64,000 nt of DNA from Polaribacter sp. SA4-10 (GTDB taxonomy: Bacteria > Bacteroidota > Bacteroidia > Flavobacteriales > Flavobacteriaceae), in contig NZ_CP019331.1 of NCBI RefSeq assembly GCF_002163835.1, positions 1,711,001 through 1,775,000 of the forward strand, in the 5' to 3' direction. Under the pieces are notes generated by a model, which did not search any database, was not told where the DNA came from, and saw only the letters and a program-made list of their open reading frames with translations. Position 1 is the stretch's first letter; each line of letters starts with the position of its first letter. Of this stretch, positions 35,745-43,876 are shown one piece after another. Position numbers and translations under genes: made by a program.

Positions 35745-36202
35745 GTATCTAAAAAATTAGTAAGAGTAGGATGCTCACTTTTATGTCTTTAGTAAAGAAG
35801 TAAAGAAGTAAAGGAACTCTATAATCAGTTTTAACATCTGCAAAACCTAAAGTTACAGATTATGCTTTTACAACCTTATAACCGAACTTAGGAACTGCAG
35901 TACATAAAAGTTAACAAATATTTGTAATTGCCAATATCGCTGGAATTATTGAAGGTACTACCGATAGTGATGATAGCAACAAAGAATATGAAATTTTATT
36001 CGATGAACTAAAAAAACAGAACTCTGAGTTATTATACAAAGACAAATTATTAGCGATTTCTTAAACAGATAGGTTAGATGAGAAGCTACAAACTGAAATA
36101 AAAGTAGAATTACCAGAAGGTATTGTCGCTATATTTATATCTGCTATTACTGAAATTGGTTTGCAAGAATTAAAGGATACACTTGAGGGAATGTTGAATT
36201 AA
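35745..36202 (+). pseudogene. obg: Decayed copy of the Obg/CgtA GTPase gene
   Basis: One frame, interrupted by stop codons, still reads as the G domain and tail of Obg. S-VLTSAKPKVTDYAFTTL-stop-PNLGTAVHKS-stop-QIFVIANIAGIIEG is followed directly by TDSDDSNKEYEILFDELKKQNSELL, LLAIS-stop-TDRLDEKLQTEIK and ISAITEIGLQELKDTLEGMLN, ending at TAA 36202. Compared with Obg, about 30 residues after IIEG (the GKGLG-LRHIER part) are missing and four sense codons have become TAA or TAG. The 5' edge near 35745 is approximate; the Obg-fold half is absent. The functional obg gene must be elsewhere. Confidence 0.8.
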
Positions 36203-37482
36203 ACTGGTAGCGTAAAATAAAAAGTAGTTCCTTTATTGACCTTACTTTCTAAATATATTTTGCCTTTATTTCTACTAATTATTTTCTTTACTAAAGACAA
36301 ACCTATACCTGTAGAATCTACCCCTTTCTTTATTTCTAATTTTTGAAATAATTCAAATATTTTCTCATGATAATTACTATCAATCCCAATACCATTATCT
36401 TTTACTGAAAAAGTATAAAACTTGTTATCTTGAGTAAAGTCAATCTCAATTTCGCAAACATCCTTATCATTATATTTAATTGCATTGTGAATTAAATTCT
36501 GAAAAACTTGACTCATTTGAGATTTATTAATTTTCACAAATGGAAGCCTCTTTTTTACTGTTATATTACAATTATTTTTTTTATTTAAAAGGATAAAGTC
36601 TTTTATTAAAAGATCTGTATCTACCTCCTCATTGCTATTTGAAACTTTATTCTGCAAAGAATAATTTAAAACCCCTTCTAAAATAGAATCCATTTTAACA
36701 ACTTGCATTTCTAATAACCTTAAGTGTTCATTAAGGCTAGTCATATTATTATTTCTTACATCATCTCTGGCCCAATTAGATAAGGCCAATGTGTTTCTTA
36801 ACGGTGTCCGTAAATCATGGGAAACTACGTGCGCAAAATCTTCTAAATCTTCATTTTTTTCTTCTAAATCTTTCGCTCTTTTTTTTAAGTCTAAAGTTCT
36901 TTTAATTTTGCCTTTCTCTAAGAGTTTATTATTGCGATAAAGAAATTCCCTATACCTAGTAGCGTTATTTAGAAGAATCATACCAAAAACAAATATTAAA
37001 GAAAAAGAGCTTAAAATTGTTTTATAAGTGATATCATCTACTTCAGATATCATTAATTTTTGCAATAAATGCGCATATACAGTCACAAAATAAATATTCA
37101 CAAATATTCTTGTACTAAACAATATAATAGATCCAAAAACGACTGCATAGAATCCTAAAATAAATCGAATGCTAAAATTATTAAGGTGTAAGTTAATTAT
37201 TAAATAATGTGTAAACCCCAACATTAATAAAAAGACAATCCATCCGTAAAAAGAATTTATAGTTTTTTTAAAAATAAAAGGCAGTATACTAGCTATTAAA
37301 AACAGCAAGGCAGAAACTTCTCTGGCTCCTTCTATTCTTAAAGTTTCATCCCCATAATTATTAATAAAATACGAATAAATAAATAAAGTAGGACCAATTA
37401 AAAATAACAGAAAACTATGACTCTTTACCTCAAAACCTTCAACGCTTCCAAGTCCTTGTATTTTTTTTTTAAAGTTATTCAT
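36199..37482 (-). CDS. Sensor histidine kinase with membrane N-terminus
   Basis: Membrane histidine kinase of 427 residues. Six or so hydrophobic segments (about 24-170) form a small integral sensor without a periplasmic domain. A coiled linker (about 185-210, KKRAKDLEEKNEDLEDFAHVV) leads to the phospho-acceptor His in VSHDLRTPLRN, then the N-box NLIHNAIKYND, G1 DNGIGID, the F-box and G2 GIGLSLVKKI. No response regulator is adjacent, so it is an orphan in this window. Its 3' end overlaps the tail of the obg remnant on the other strand. Confidence 0.9.
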   Translation of the reverse strand: MNNFKKKIQGLGSVEGFEVKSHSFLLFLIGPTLFIYSYFINNYGDETLRIEGAREVSALLFLIASILPFIFKKTINSFYGWIVFLLMLGFTHYLIINLHLNNFSIRFILGFYAVVFGSIILFSTRIFVNIYFVTVYAHLLQKLMISEVDDITYKTILSSFSLIFVFGMILLNNATRYREFLYRNNKLLEKGKIKRTLDLKKRAKDLEEKNEDLEDFAHVVSHDLRTPLRNTLALSNWARDDVRNNNMTSLNEHLRLLEMQVVKMDSILEGVLNYSLQNKVSNSNEEVDTDLLIKDFILLNKKNNCNITVKKRLPFVKINKSQMSQVFQNLIHNAIKYNDKDVCEIEIDFTQDNKFYTFSVKDNGIGIDSNYHEKIFELFQKLEIKKGVDSTGIGLSLVKKIISRNKGKIYLESKVNKGTTFYFTLPV

Positions 37483-37659
37483 ATGTAGAATATCAATTTT
37501 AATTGATATTTATTTATACTAAGGGTTATAAAAACACTAATTCTATAAATGTAATGCTTTTTGTTTAAAACATACAATTAGTGTTTAACCAATATCCTTA
37601 TGGGAAGTCTCTATTTTGTGGTTACTGGAATTCCTTTTTTAAATAACTGGATGAATCTT

Positions 37660-37770
37660 TGCTAAATTTTAAACGCTCTCTTGCAATAAACTATCTAACT
37701 GAGGTAACTGTAGTTTTAAATTTAGCAGAACAAAAAAGCGAGTGCATAAAGCGAGACCTAAAAGGTAACG
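37660..37770 (-). repeat. Interrupted copy of the TGCT-dyad intergenic repeat; rest of the 37483-37781 gap is empty
   Basis: On the minus strand CTCGCTTTTTTGTTCTGCT (19 bases) is identical to the repeat at 51041-51137. The central dyad TGCTAAATTT...AAATTTAGCA is split by about 45 extra bases. Nothing else recognisable lies between the histidine kinase and PhnA genes. Confidence 0.6.
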
Positions 37771-37781
37771 CTCACAAAAAA

Positions 37782-38381
37782 CTACTCCTTTTCTGCCATT
37801 TTTTTAACGAAATCTGTAATAATTACAATTTGAGTTGGCCCCACTTTGCCTTCAATATGTTTAGCGTTTTCATGATCTAAAGAAATTCTACGAACTGCCG
37901 TTCCTTGTTTTGCAACTAAGCTAGAACCTTTTACTTTTAAATCTTTTATTAAAACCACAGAATCTCCAGCTTGTAAAATAGCGCCATTTGCATCTCTGTG
38001 AATAATTTTTTCACTTTCATCTAAATGATCTCCAGATTCTTTAGCAAAACGTAATTCATCATCTTCTAAATACATCATGTCTAGCAAGTCTTTTGGCCAG
38101 CCTTCATTTCTTAAACGAGAAAGCATTCTCCAAACAACCACTTTTACGGGTCTAAATTCGCTCCACATAGAATCATTTAAACAACGCCAGTGATTTGCAG
38201 CTGTTTCTTCTGGGTTCTCTATTTGAGTTATACAAGTTTCACAAGCTAACAAGCTTCCATCTACTCCACTTCCACCAACTGTAGATGTTGGTTTCACTTC
38301 ATAAATTGATAAATTATTAGTTGATGCGCATAATTCGCATTTATTTCCACTTCTACTTTCTAAATCTTGTTGTAAACTCAT
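37782..38381 (-). CDS. PhnA-like zinc-ribbon protein
   Basis: Cytoplasmic protein of 199 residues. The N-terminal half has a zinc ribbon (CELCAS near residue 15 and CETC near residue 47) and the C-terminal half the PhnA/YjdM domain: DANGAILQAGDSVVLIKDLKVKG, KQGTAVRRI and KVGPTQIVIITDFVKK. Despite the name the family has no proven role in phosphonate breakdown, and no phn genes are nearby. Divergent from a GNAT gene; the two starts are 59 bp apart. Confidence 0.9.
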   Translation of the reverse strand: MSLQQDLESRSGNKCELCASTNNLSIYEVKPTSTVGGSGVDGSLLACETCITQIENPEETAANHWRCLNDSMWSEFRPVKVVVWRMLSRLRNEGWPKDLLDMMYLEDDELRFAKESGDHLDESEKIIHRDANGAILQAGDSVVLIKDLKVKGSSLVAKQGTAVRRISLDHENAKHIEGKVGPTQIVIITDFVKKMAEKE

Positions 38382-38398
38382 TTTAAAATTTTAGTTGC

Positions 38399-38406
38399 AC
38401 AAAAGT
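38399..38406 (-). promoter_or_regulatory. -7 element of the PhnA gene
   Basis: The minus strand reads TACTTTTG, a perfect TAnnTTTG, 18 bp before the ATG at 38381. Confidence 0.5.
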
Positions 38407-38439
38407 ACATTTTTAATTTTATCTGTTTATTTTTATCGA

Positions 38440-38943
38440 ATGAAATTAGAAAGTGAAAGACTTATCATTAGAGATATTAGAATAAATGATGCTGCTTTTT
38501 ATTTTGAATTGTTTAACAACCCAGATTGGATAAAGTTTATTTCTGATAAGAATTTAAAATCAGTTGATGAAACTGCCGCTTATTTAGAGAAAATGAAGTC
38601 AGAAAATTCAAAATTAGGCGGATTAGGGTTTTTTACGGTACTCTTAAAAGAAACCAACGAAGCTATTGGTGTTTCTACAGCATTGCAAAGAGATGCATTA
38701 GAATATGTAGATATTGGTTATGGTTTTTTACCAGAAGCTAGAGGAAAAGGTTATGCAACTGAAGCCACAAAATTAATTATTGAATATGTACGCAATACGT
38801 TTAAACAGAAAAAAGTGTATGCTTTTACAAAACCAAATAATGAGAATTCTCAAAAATTATTAAAGAACCTTAATTTTAAATATATTGGTGAAAAAGTAAT
38901 TTTTGATAATGAAGAAGATGCTGTTTTTGAGTTTGAGTTTTAG
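38440..38943 (+). CDS. GNAT-family N-acetyltransferase (RimJ/RimL-like)
   Basis: Acetyl-CoA-dependent N-acyltransferase of 167 residues. ATG 38440 is chosen because MKLESERLIIRDI is the usual start of the RimJ/RimL group; the in-frame ATG at 38395 would add 15 residues and overlap the PhnA promoter. The acetyl-CoA loop is FLPEARGKGYATEATKLIIEY near residue 98, followed by the KPNNENSQKLLKNLNF motif. The target (protein, amino sugar or antibiotic) cannot be predicted. The stop is directly followed by an intergenic repeat. Confidence 0.85.
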   Translation: MKLESERLIIRDIRINDAAFYFELFNNPDWIKFISDKNLKSVDETAAYLEKMKSENSKLGGLGFFTVLLKETNEAIGVSTALQRDALEYVDIGYGFLPEARGKGYATEATKLIIEYVRNTFKQKKVYAFTKPNNENSQKLLKNLNFKYIGEKVIFDNEEDAVFEFEF

Positions 38944-39038
38944 AAGCTATTTCCTGCTTTCACTACTCGCTTTTTTCTTATACTGAATTTATTTCAGCAT
39001 AAAAAAAAACACTCAAACAAACCGTTCAATCAGGGCTA
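38942..39038 (+). repeat. 97-bp intergenic palindromic repeat, copy A
   Basis: It has the same length as the element at 51041-51137: the first 35 and last 22 bases are identical and the centre is variable but still palindromic (CTGAATTTATTTCAG). It begins at the last base of the GNAT stop codon. Confidence 0.85.
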
Positions 39039-39115
39039 TACTTGTTTGCTAACTTGCTATTTTTACTAAAAAAAAGTGATTTTTGATGATAAAAAAAACG
39101 TTGTTGTTGAATTTA

Positions 39116-39285
39116 AGTTTTTCCCTGCTTTCCGCTATATCTTTTTATTACTGTCATTGCGAAGTTTACTTTTTTGTAAACTGTGGAAATCTCTAAATCC
39201 GAAAGAGATTACTTCGTTCCTAGTAGTGACGCTTGTTTAAAATAACAATATATCAAAAGATGTTTGAACGGCTTCATTCAGGGCT
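39116..39285 (+). repeat. Related intergenic repeat, copy B, with a nested second repeat
   Basis: It starts TTTCCCTGCTTTCCGCTAT and ends GGCTTCATTCAGGGCTA, like copy A, but its centre contains a 78-bp element (39153-39230) that begins GTCATTGCGAAG and ends TAGTAGTGAC. After both A and B a similar tail occurs (CTATACTT...ACTAAAAAAAAG). Confidence 0.75.
39153..39230 (+). repeat. GTCATTGCGA-type element nested in copy B
   Basis: The ends GTCATTGCGAAG and GATTACTTCGTTCCTAGTAGTGAC are the two arms of a widespread palindromic repeat. Partial arms of the same type occur at 43727-43760 and 50468-50506. Confidence 0.7.
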
Positions 39286-39349
39286 ATACTTATTTACTTG
39301 CTAACTATTTGTTTTCACTAAAAAAAAGCACTCAAAATCTACTTCATAT

Positions 39350-39469
39350 GGATTCCTTTTTTCAAAGGAATGACAAAGCACTATTGTCATTTCGAAATGA
39401 GCTTGTTTAAGCAATTGAGAAATTTCTTTTTTAAAATGAGATTCTTCCTAACGTCAGAATGACAAAGCA
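39350..39469 (+). repeat. Third repeat type: paired AATGACAAAGCA-ending hairpins
   Basis: GATTCCTTTTTTCAAAGGAATGAC is a short hairpin. GTCATTTCGAAATGAGC...ACGTCAGAATGAC follows, and both parts end in AATGACAAAGCA. A weaker relative of the first hairpin (AGAATCCTGCTTTCGCAAGAATAAC) is at 51198-51222. Confidence 0.65.
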
Positions 39470-39487
39470 TTCTCACAATGATGCGTT

Positions 39488-41110
39488 TTATTCAATTTCC
39501 AAAGAAGTAAATTTAAAGGAAGTTCCATCAAACAACCCTTTATCAGATAACTTTAAAGACGGAATTACCAACAACGCCATAAAAGACAAACTCATATAAG
39601 GCGCTCGTAATGTACTTCCCATTTGTTTTGCCATTGCATCTAATGCTGCATACGCTTTTCCAATTTCTTCTGCAGGTTTATCAGACATGATTCCTGCAAC
39701 TGGTAATGAAACTATTTTTTCTTCAGATGAAGTCACTGCACAAACGCCGCCTCTGTTTTCAATAATTAAATTTACGGCTTTGCAAATCATTTCATCAGAA
39801 ACCCCAATCGCAATAATATTATGAGAATCATGACCAACAGAACTTGCAATGGCGCCTTCTTTGATTCCGAAATTTTTAATAAAAGCAATGGAAGGTTCCG
39901 CATTTTTATACCGATTTACAACGGTCATTTTTAAAACATCCGTTACAGTGTTTGAAACTAAATTCCCATCTATAATTAAAGAATCTACTGCTATTTGATT
40001 GGTTACTAATTCGCCATCTAAAGCTTCAATAACTCTAATTTTTTCAGCGGTAGATATGAATCTAAAATCTTCTACTTTCTTAATATCAGTATCAAAATTA
40101 TTCAACACTTCAAAAGGAACCGATTTTACAAAACTTTCTCCGTTTTTAGCAACTAACTCACCGTTTATATACGTTTCTAAAACGTTGAATTCTTTTAAAT
40201 TATCAACCAAAATAAAATCTGCAGCATCTCCTTTTTGCAACAAACCAACCTCTAAATTATAATGCTTTACAGGGTTTACACAAGCTGCTTGTAATACTTT
40301 ATAAACATCAATTCCTTTTGCTACTGCTCTTTCACACAATTGATTAATATGACCAACCAACAAATCATCTGGATGTTTATCATCTGAACAAAACATCATA
40401 TTTTCGAAATGTTGTGGTAATAAAGCTATTAAAGCTTCAAAATTCTTTGCGGCACTTCCTTCTCTAATAAGTACTTTCATTCCTTTTTGCAATTTCTCTA
40501 ACGCTTCATCATAAGTAAAACACTCATGATCTGTAGAAATTCCTGCAGCAATATATTTGGTAACATCATCTCCTCGTAAACCTGGAGCGTGACCATCTAC
40601 TGGTTTATTATTATTTTTTGCGTGTTTTATTTTTGCTAACACTTCCTCATCATCAAACAAAACACCTGGATAATTCATCATTTCTGCCAAATATTTAATG
40701 TCTGGGTTTTCCATCATTAAATTAATATCATCCGCATCTATAATTGCGCCAGCACTTTCAAAAGAGGTTGCAGGCACACAACTTGGTGCTCCAAAGTTGA
40801 ATTTAAACGGAACTTTTTTTCCGTTTTCAATCATAAAATCAACTCCTTTTACACCTAAAACATTGGCAATTTCATGCGGATCAGAAACCGTTGAAACGGT
40901 TCCATGAATTACCGCTATTTTAGCAAATTCTGATGGAACCAACATCGAGCTTTCTATATGAATATGTGCATCTACAAAACCGGGAAGTATAAAATTTTCT
41001 TGGTTGTGATTTGTTTCTTTTACAGAAACAATTTTCCCGTTTTCAACGTAAACTTCTCCTTTGTAAATTCGTTTGTGCTGTATGTCAACTATATTTCCTT
41101 GTACAATCAT
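39488..41110 (-). CDS. ade: Adenine deaminase
   Basis: Metal-dependent amidohydrolase of 540 residues converting adenine to hypoxanthine for purine salvage. [28 protein letters not shown] near residue 58 gives the metal-binding HxH and the family's ESS motif. [10 protein letters not shown] follows, [10 protein letters not shown] supplies another His and [12 protein letters not shown] the catalytic Asp. The C-terminal [12 protein letters not shown] segment is typical of bacterial Ade. Length is normal. The downstream side (39488 and below) is a repeat cluster and the upstream side an accessory region. Confidence 0.95.
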   Translation of the reverse strand: MIVQGNIVDIQHKRIYKGEVYVENGKIVSVKETNHNQENFILPGFVDAHIHIESSMLVPSEFAKIAVIHGTVSTVSDPHEIANVLGVKGVDFMIENGKKVPFKFNFGAPSCVPATSFESAGAIIDADDINLMMENPDIKYLAEMMNYPGVLFDDEEVLAKIKHAKNNNKPVDGHAPGLRGDDVTKYIAAGISTDHECFTYDEALEKLQKGMKVLIREGSAAKNFEALIALLPQHFENMMFCSDDKHPDDLLVGHINQLCERAVAKGIDVYKVLQAACVNPVKHYNLEVGLLQKGDAADFILVDNLKEFNVLETYINGELVAKNGESFVKSVPFEVLNNFDTDIKKVEDFRFISTAEKIRVIEALDGELVTNQIAVDSLIIDGNLVSNTVTDVLKMTVVNRYKNAEPSIAFIKNFGIKEGAIASSVGHDSHNIIAIGVSDEMICKAVNLIIENRGGVCAVTSSEEKIVSLPVAGIMSDKPAEEIGKAYAALDAMAKQMGSTLRAPYMSLSFMALLVIPSLKLSDKGLFDGTSFKFTSLEIE

Positions 41111-41129
41111 TGCTTTCTGTTTCTAAAAC

Positions 41130-41137
41130 AAAATTAC
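41130..41137 (-). promoter_or_regulatory. -7 element of ade
   Basis: The minus strand reads TAATTTTG, a perfect TAnnTTTG, 20 bp before the ATG at 41110. Confidence 0.45.
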
Positions 41138-41161
41138 AAAGAATAATAAGCGTTTAAAAGT

Positions 41162-41290
41162 TTATTTAAGATAGATTATTTGGCCTAAAGGAATAAGTAC
41201 ATCGGTGTTCTTTAGATTATTTTGATAGGCATTGGTTATTTTCATACTACGGAATGCTTTTGTACTTTCAAGACCCAAAGGTATAAAGAA
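41162..41290 (-). pseudogene. C-terminal gene fragment, family unknown
   Basis: The minus strand is open for about 43 codons with coding-like composition: FFIPLGLESTKAFRSMK, then ITNAYQNNLKNTDVLIPLG and QIIYLK before TAA at 41162-41164. There is no start codon. At its 5' edge it runs into a short inverted sequence, AAGCGCTTAGCGGAAGCG. The rest of the gap to 41576 contains another AAAAGCGCTT word near 41406 and nothing else I can name. It looks like the end of a gene cut off by later events. Confidence 0.45.
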
Positions 41291-41576
41291 TAAAAGCGCT
41301 TAGCGGAAGCGTCCTATCCTTTTTCTTCTTTTAAATGAAACACAAAAAAAGGCAATTGCAACCAAAGGTAAAATGACGTACTAGTTCTCAAACACTTACA
41401 AAACTAAAAGCGCTTGCTACTTGCCGGCTTGCTATCTGTACTTTATTTATTAACTTTAACGCTTTAAAATGCAACTTTCTAATGCATAAAAACGCGGGTT
41501 AACCTGCACAAGATACGTCCATTAAAAGCCAACGCAAAAACAACAAAATCTTTAAAAATAAACAGCTTCAGAAAAC

Positions 41577-43562
41577 ATGTCGTCTCCTAAAAAAGTAATA
41601 ACCATCGGTATTTTAGCCCACGTAGATGCCGGAAAAACTTCAATTACCGAGGCACTACTGCATCATTCAGGAAGCACAACAGCATTGGGAAGTGTAGATA
41701 AAGGTTCGGCAATTACAGACGGCTTAACCATGGAGAAAAGCAGAGGAATTTCTATAAAATCCGCTGCTGTTCATTTTACTTGGAAACAGCGTTTGTTTCA
41801 ACTCGTAGATACTCCAGGCCATATCGATTTTTCTGCGGAGGTAGATCGATCTCTTTCTATCTTAGATGCCGTAATACTGGTAGTTTCTGCAAAGGAAGGC
41901 GTGCAAGCACATACGCTAAACCTCTGGGAAAGCTTGACAGAACGCAAACTACCGGTCCTTATTTTTTTTAATAAAATAGACCGCGCTGGCGTTGTAATCG
42001 ATGCCGTTTTTTTAGATTTTCAAAAAGACTTGGGTGCAAAGCTTTTCGCCCTGAATTATCCAGACATTTCACTTCCAGACGCGCCTAAATTGGTGCCTTT
42101 TATAAATTGTGATGCGCATATAACGTCTACAATACTAGACAGCTCTCTAGAAAACCTAGCCGACTGTGACCATTCTTTTCTCGCGCAATATCTCGAAGAA
42201 GACACCAGCGATTTAGCAGCTATTTTAGAGAAAGGAAAACAACAAATAAAAGCAAGAGCGCTTTATGGGGTGCTCTTTGGAAGTGCAAAATTAGGCTTGG
42301 GCATCGAAGCCTTATTAAACAACATTGTAGCATTAATACCAGCACCAAAAAATAGCTTTCCAACGGCAGCTGCAAAAGTTTTTAAAGTAACATTTGATGA
42401 AAAAAAAGGAAGATTGGCCGCTATAAAATCTTACGGAAGCCCATTAAAAAGCAAAGACTTTATTCGATCGCAACAGCTCGATAAAAACATTAAAATTAAT
42501 CAAATTTTTAAACGGCATCTTGGCAGTTTAGTCCAAATTAAAACATTACATCCCGGAGAAATCGGAGTAATCACCACGTCAGAAATGATACTTCCTGGAG
42601 ATGTTTTAGGTACAGAAAACTTAGAAGATCACTATGCTAAAATTAGTGAGGCGGTGCTAGACGTGCAGGTAATTGCCGCCAACATTCAAGAATATCAAAA
42701 ATTAGGAGCAGCTTTAGAAATTCTCAATATTGAAGATCCTATATTAGATTTCAAATGGTTTAAAGAAGAAAAAGAGTTTCACTTAAAAATTTTAGGTCCC
42801 ATTCAAACAGAAGTACTCAAAGAAAATTTAAGTCAACGATGGGGCATTGAAGCAAGCTTTCACAAACCCAAGGTAATTTATAAAGAAACACCTACCAAAG
42901 CGGCAGAAGGCTATGTGCGCTATTGGATGCCAAAGCCATGTTGGGCAATTATGACTTTCTTAATAGCACCGGCACCCTTGGGAAGTGGCGTTTCATTTAA
43001 ATCGAACGTACGCACAACTGATATTAGCACTAAATATCTGAATGAAGTTAAACGCGCCATTCCTTGGTCTTTAAAACAGGGCATTCACGGGTATGAAGTT
43101 ACCGATATATCCATTACACTTATCGAAGGCTCTGAACATACGGTGCACTCAAATCCTGGAGATTTTTTATTGGCAACACCGATGGGCGTCCTTAGGGGAA
43201 TAGAAAATGCTGGGTCTACACTTTTAGAACCCATGTATGCTTTTGAAATTAAAGCAAATCAAGATTTATTAGGACCTATTTCTAGTGATTTAAATCAAAT
43301 GCAGGCAACAATCGCTGCGCCCGTTTTTGAGGAGGATTTTTTTGTGATGCGCGGAAGCGTATCTGTTACTGCTGCGATGAATTATGCCATAAAATTTAAT
43401 GCCACTACCTCCGGAAAAGGACGCCTGAAACTAAAACTTGATGGCTATCAAAAAACCACCACTACCGCAGACAAAATTAGAAGCTATAAAGGAGTTTCGC
43501 CGCTGAATGAAGCACAATGGATTTTGCACATGCGTGGCGCCTTTAAAGCAGACGAACGTTAA
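41577..43562 (+). CDS. Tet(M)-like ribosomal-protection GTPase
   Basis: Translational GTPase of 661 residues related to EF-G and to Tet(M)/Tet(Q) proteins, which release tetracycline from the ribosome. GTPase motifs are HVDAGKTS (about 16), DTPGHIDF (about 77) and FNKIDRAG (about 131). TMEKSRGISIKSAAVHFTW matches the ribosomal-protection version of switch I. Domain IV ends with TLLEPMYAFEIKA, as in Tet(M). The loop that in Tet(M) reads YYSPVSTPADF reads EHTVHSNPGDF here, so the tip proline that touches the drug site is missing. The gene uses more GC-rich codons than its neighbours. Resistance is therefore plausible but not assured. Confidence 0.85.
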   Translation: MSSPKKVITIGILAHVDAGKTSITEALLHHSGSTTALGSVDKGSAITDGLTMEKSRGISIKSAAVHFTWKQRLFQLVDTPGHIDFSAEVDRSLSILDAVILVVSAKEGVQAHTLNLWESLTERKLPVLIFFNKIDRAGVVIDAVFLDFQKDLGAKLFALNYPDISLPDAPKLVPFINCDAHITSTILDSSLENLADCDHSFLAQYLEEDTSDLAAILEKGKQQIKARALYGVLFGSAKLGLGIEALLNNIVALIPAPKNSFPTAAAKVFKVTFDEKKGRLAAIKSYGSPLKSKDFIRSQQLDKNIKINQIFKRHLGSLVQIKTLHPGEIGVITTSEMILPGDVLGTENLEDHYAKISEAVLDVQVIAANIQEYQKLGAALEILNIEDPILDFKWFKEEKEFHLKILGPIQTEVLKENLSQRWGIEASFHKPKVIYKETPTKAAEGYVRYWMPKPCWAIMTFLIAPAPLGSGVSFKSNVRTTDISTKYLNEVKRAIPWSLKQGIHGYEVTDISITLIEGSEHTVHSNPGDFLLATPMGVLRGIENAGSTLLEPMYAFEIKANQDLLGPISSDLNQMQATIAAPVFEEDFFVMRGSVSVTAAMNYAIKFNATTSGKGRLKLKLDGYQKTTTTADKIRSYKGVSPLNEAQWILHMRGAFKADER

Positions 43563-43726
43563 TCTTACCATCTGCTTTACCCTAAATATTTTTGGGCTGC
43601 ATGCGTGTTATTGAAAACGATATCGTTTGCAAGGCGCATAACAAGAACTCTAAAAAAAATGCTTTTCTGCTGCACTAGGTTTTGGCATATGCTCAATACG
43701 TTTATTTTGTTTTTGTATGGCTTCAT

Positions 43727-43760
43727 GAGATTACTTCGGTCATACTTCCCTTGTAATGAC
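43727..43760 (+). repeat. Partial GTCATTGCGA-type repeat arm
   Basis: GAGATTACTTCGG...CTTGTAATGAC is one arm of the repeat nested at 39153-39230. The remainder of the gap 43563-43786 shows no credible gene. Confidence 0.55.
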
Positions 43761-43786
43761 CGGTAATTATTTTTATTAAACATAAA

Positions 43787-43830
43787 AAAACCACGACCAC
43801 ATTTTTAAAAGTGATCGTGGTTTTGTGTTT
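43787..43830. terminator. Bidirectional terminator after the Tet(M)-like gene
   Basis: AAAACCACGACCAC pairs with GTGATCGTGGTTTT (one mismatch), with an A-run before and T-rich sequence after. It serves the convergent genes on both sides. Confidence 0.85.
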
Positions 43831-43876
43831 TTTATTATCGACCGCTTACGCGGCATTAAATTAAATAATTAAATAG

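Noticed and set aside
35791..35815. AAAGAAGT short tandem repeat
   Set aside because: Only about three imperfect units within a decaying pseudogene; likely slippage rather than a functional repeat.
37659..37880. Open frame of 73 codons on the plus strand
   Set aside because: It overlaps the PhnA coding end antisense and a repeat copy, with no protein-like features.
37782..38381. Phosphonate utilisation function for PhnA
   Set aside because: The family name is historical, and no phosphonate genes are nearby.
38944..39487. Repeat cluster considered as a CRISPR array
   Set aside because: Units are of different families, are palindromic, and show no regular spacer length; no cas genes are present.
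41577..43562. Calling this gene an acquired tetracycline-resistance determinant
   Set aside because: The tip loop lacks the key residues and no mobile element or resistance context is adjacent, so only the family is claimed.
43577..43783. Open frame of 68 codons on the minus strand after the Tet(M)-like gene
   Set aside because: It includes part of an intergenic repeat, has no recognisable domain and overlaps nothing conserved.
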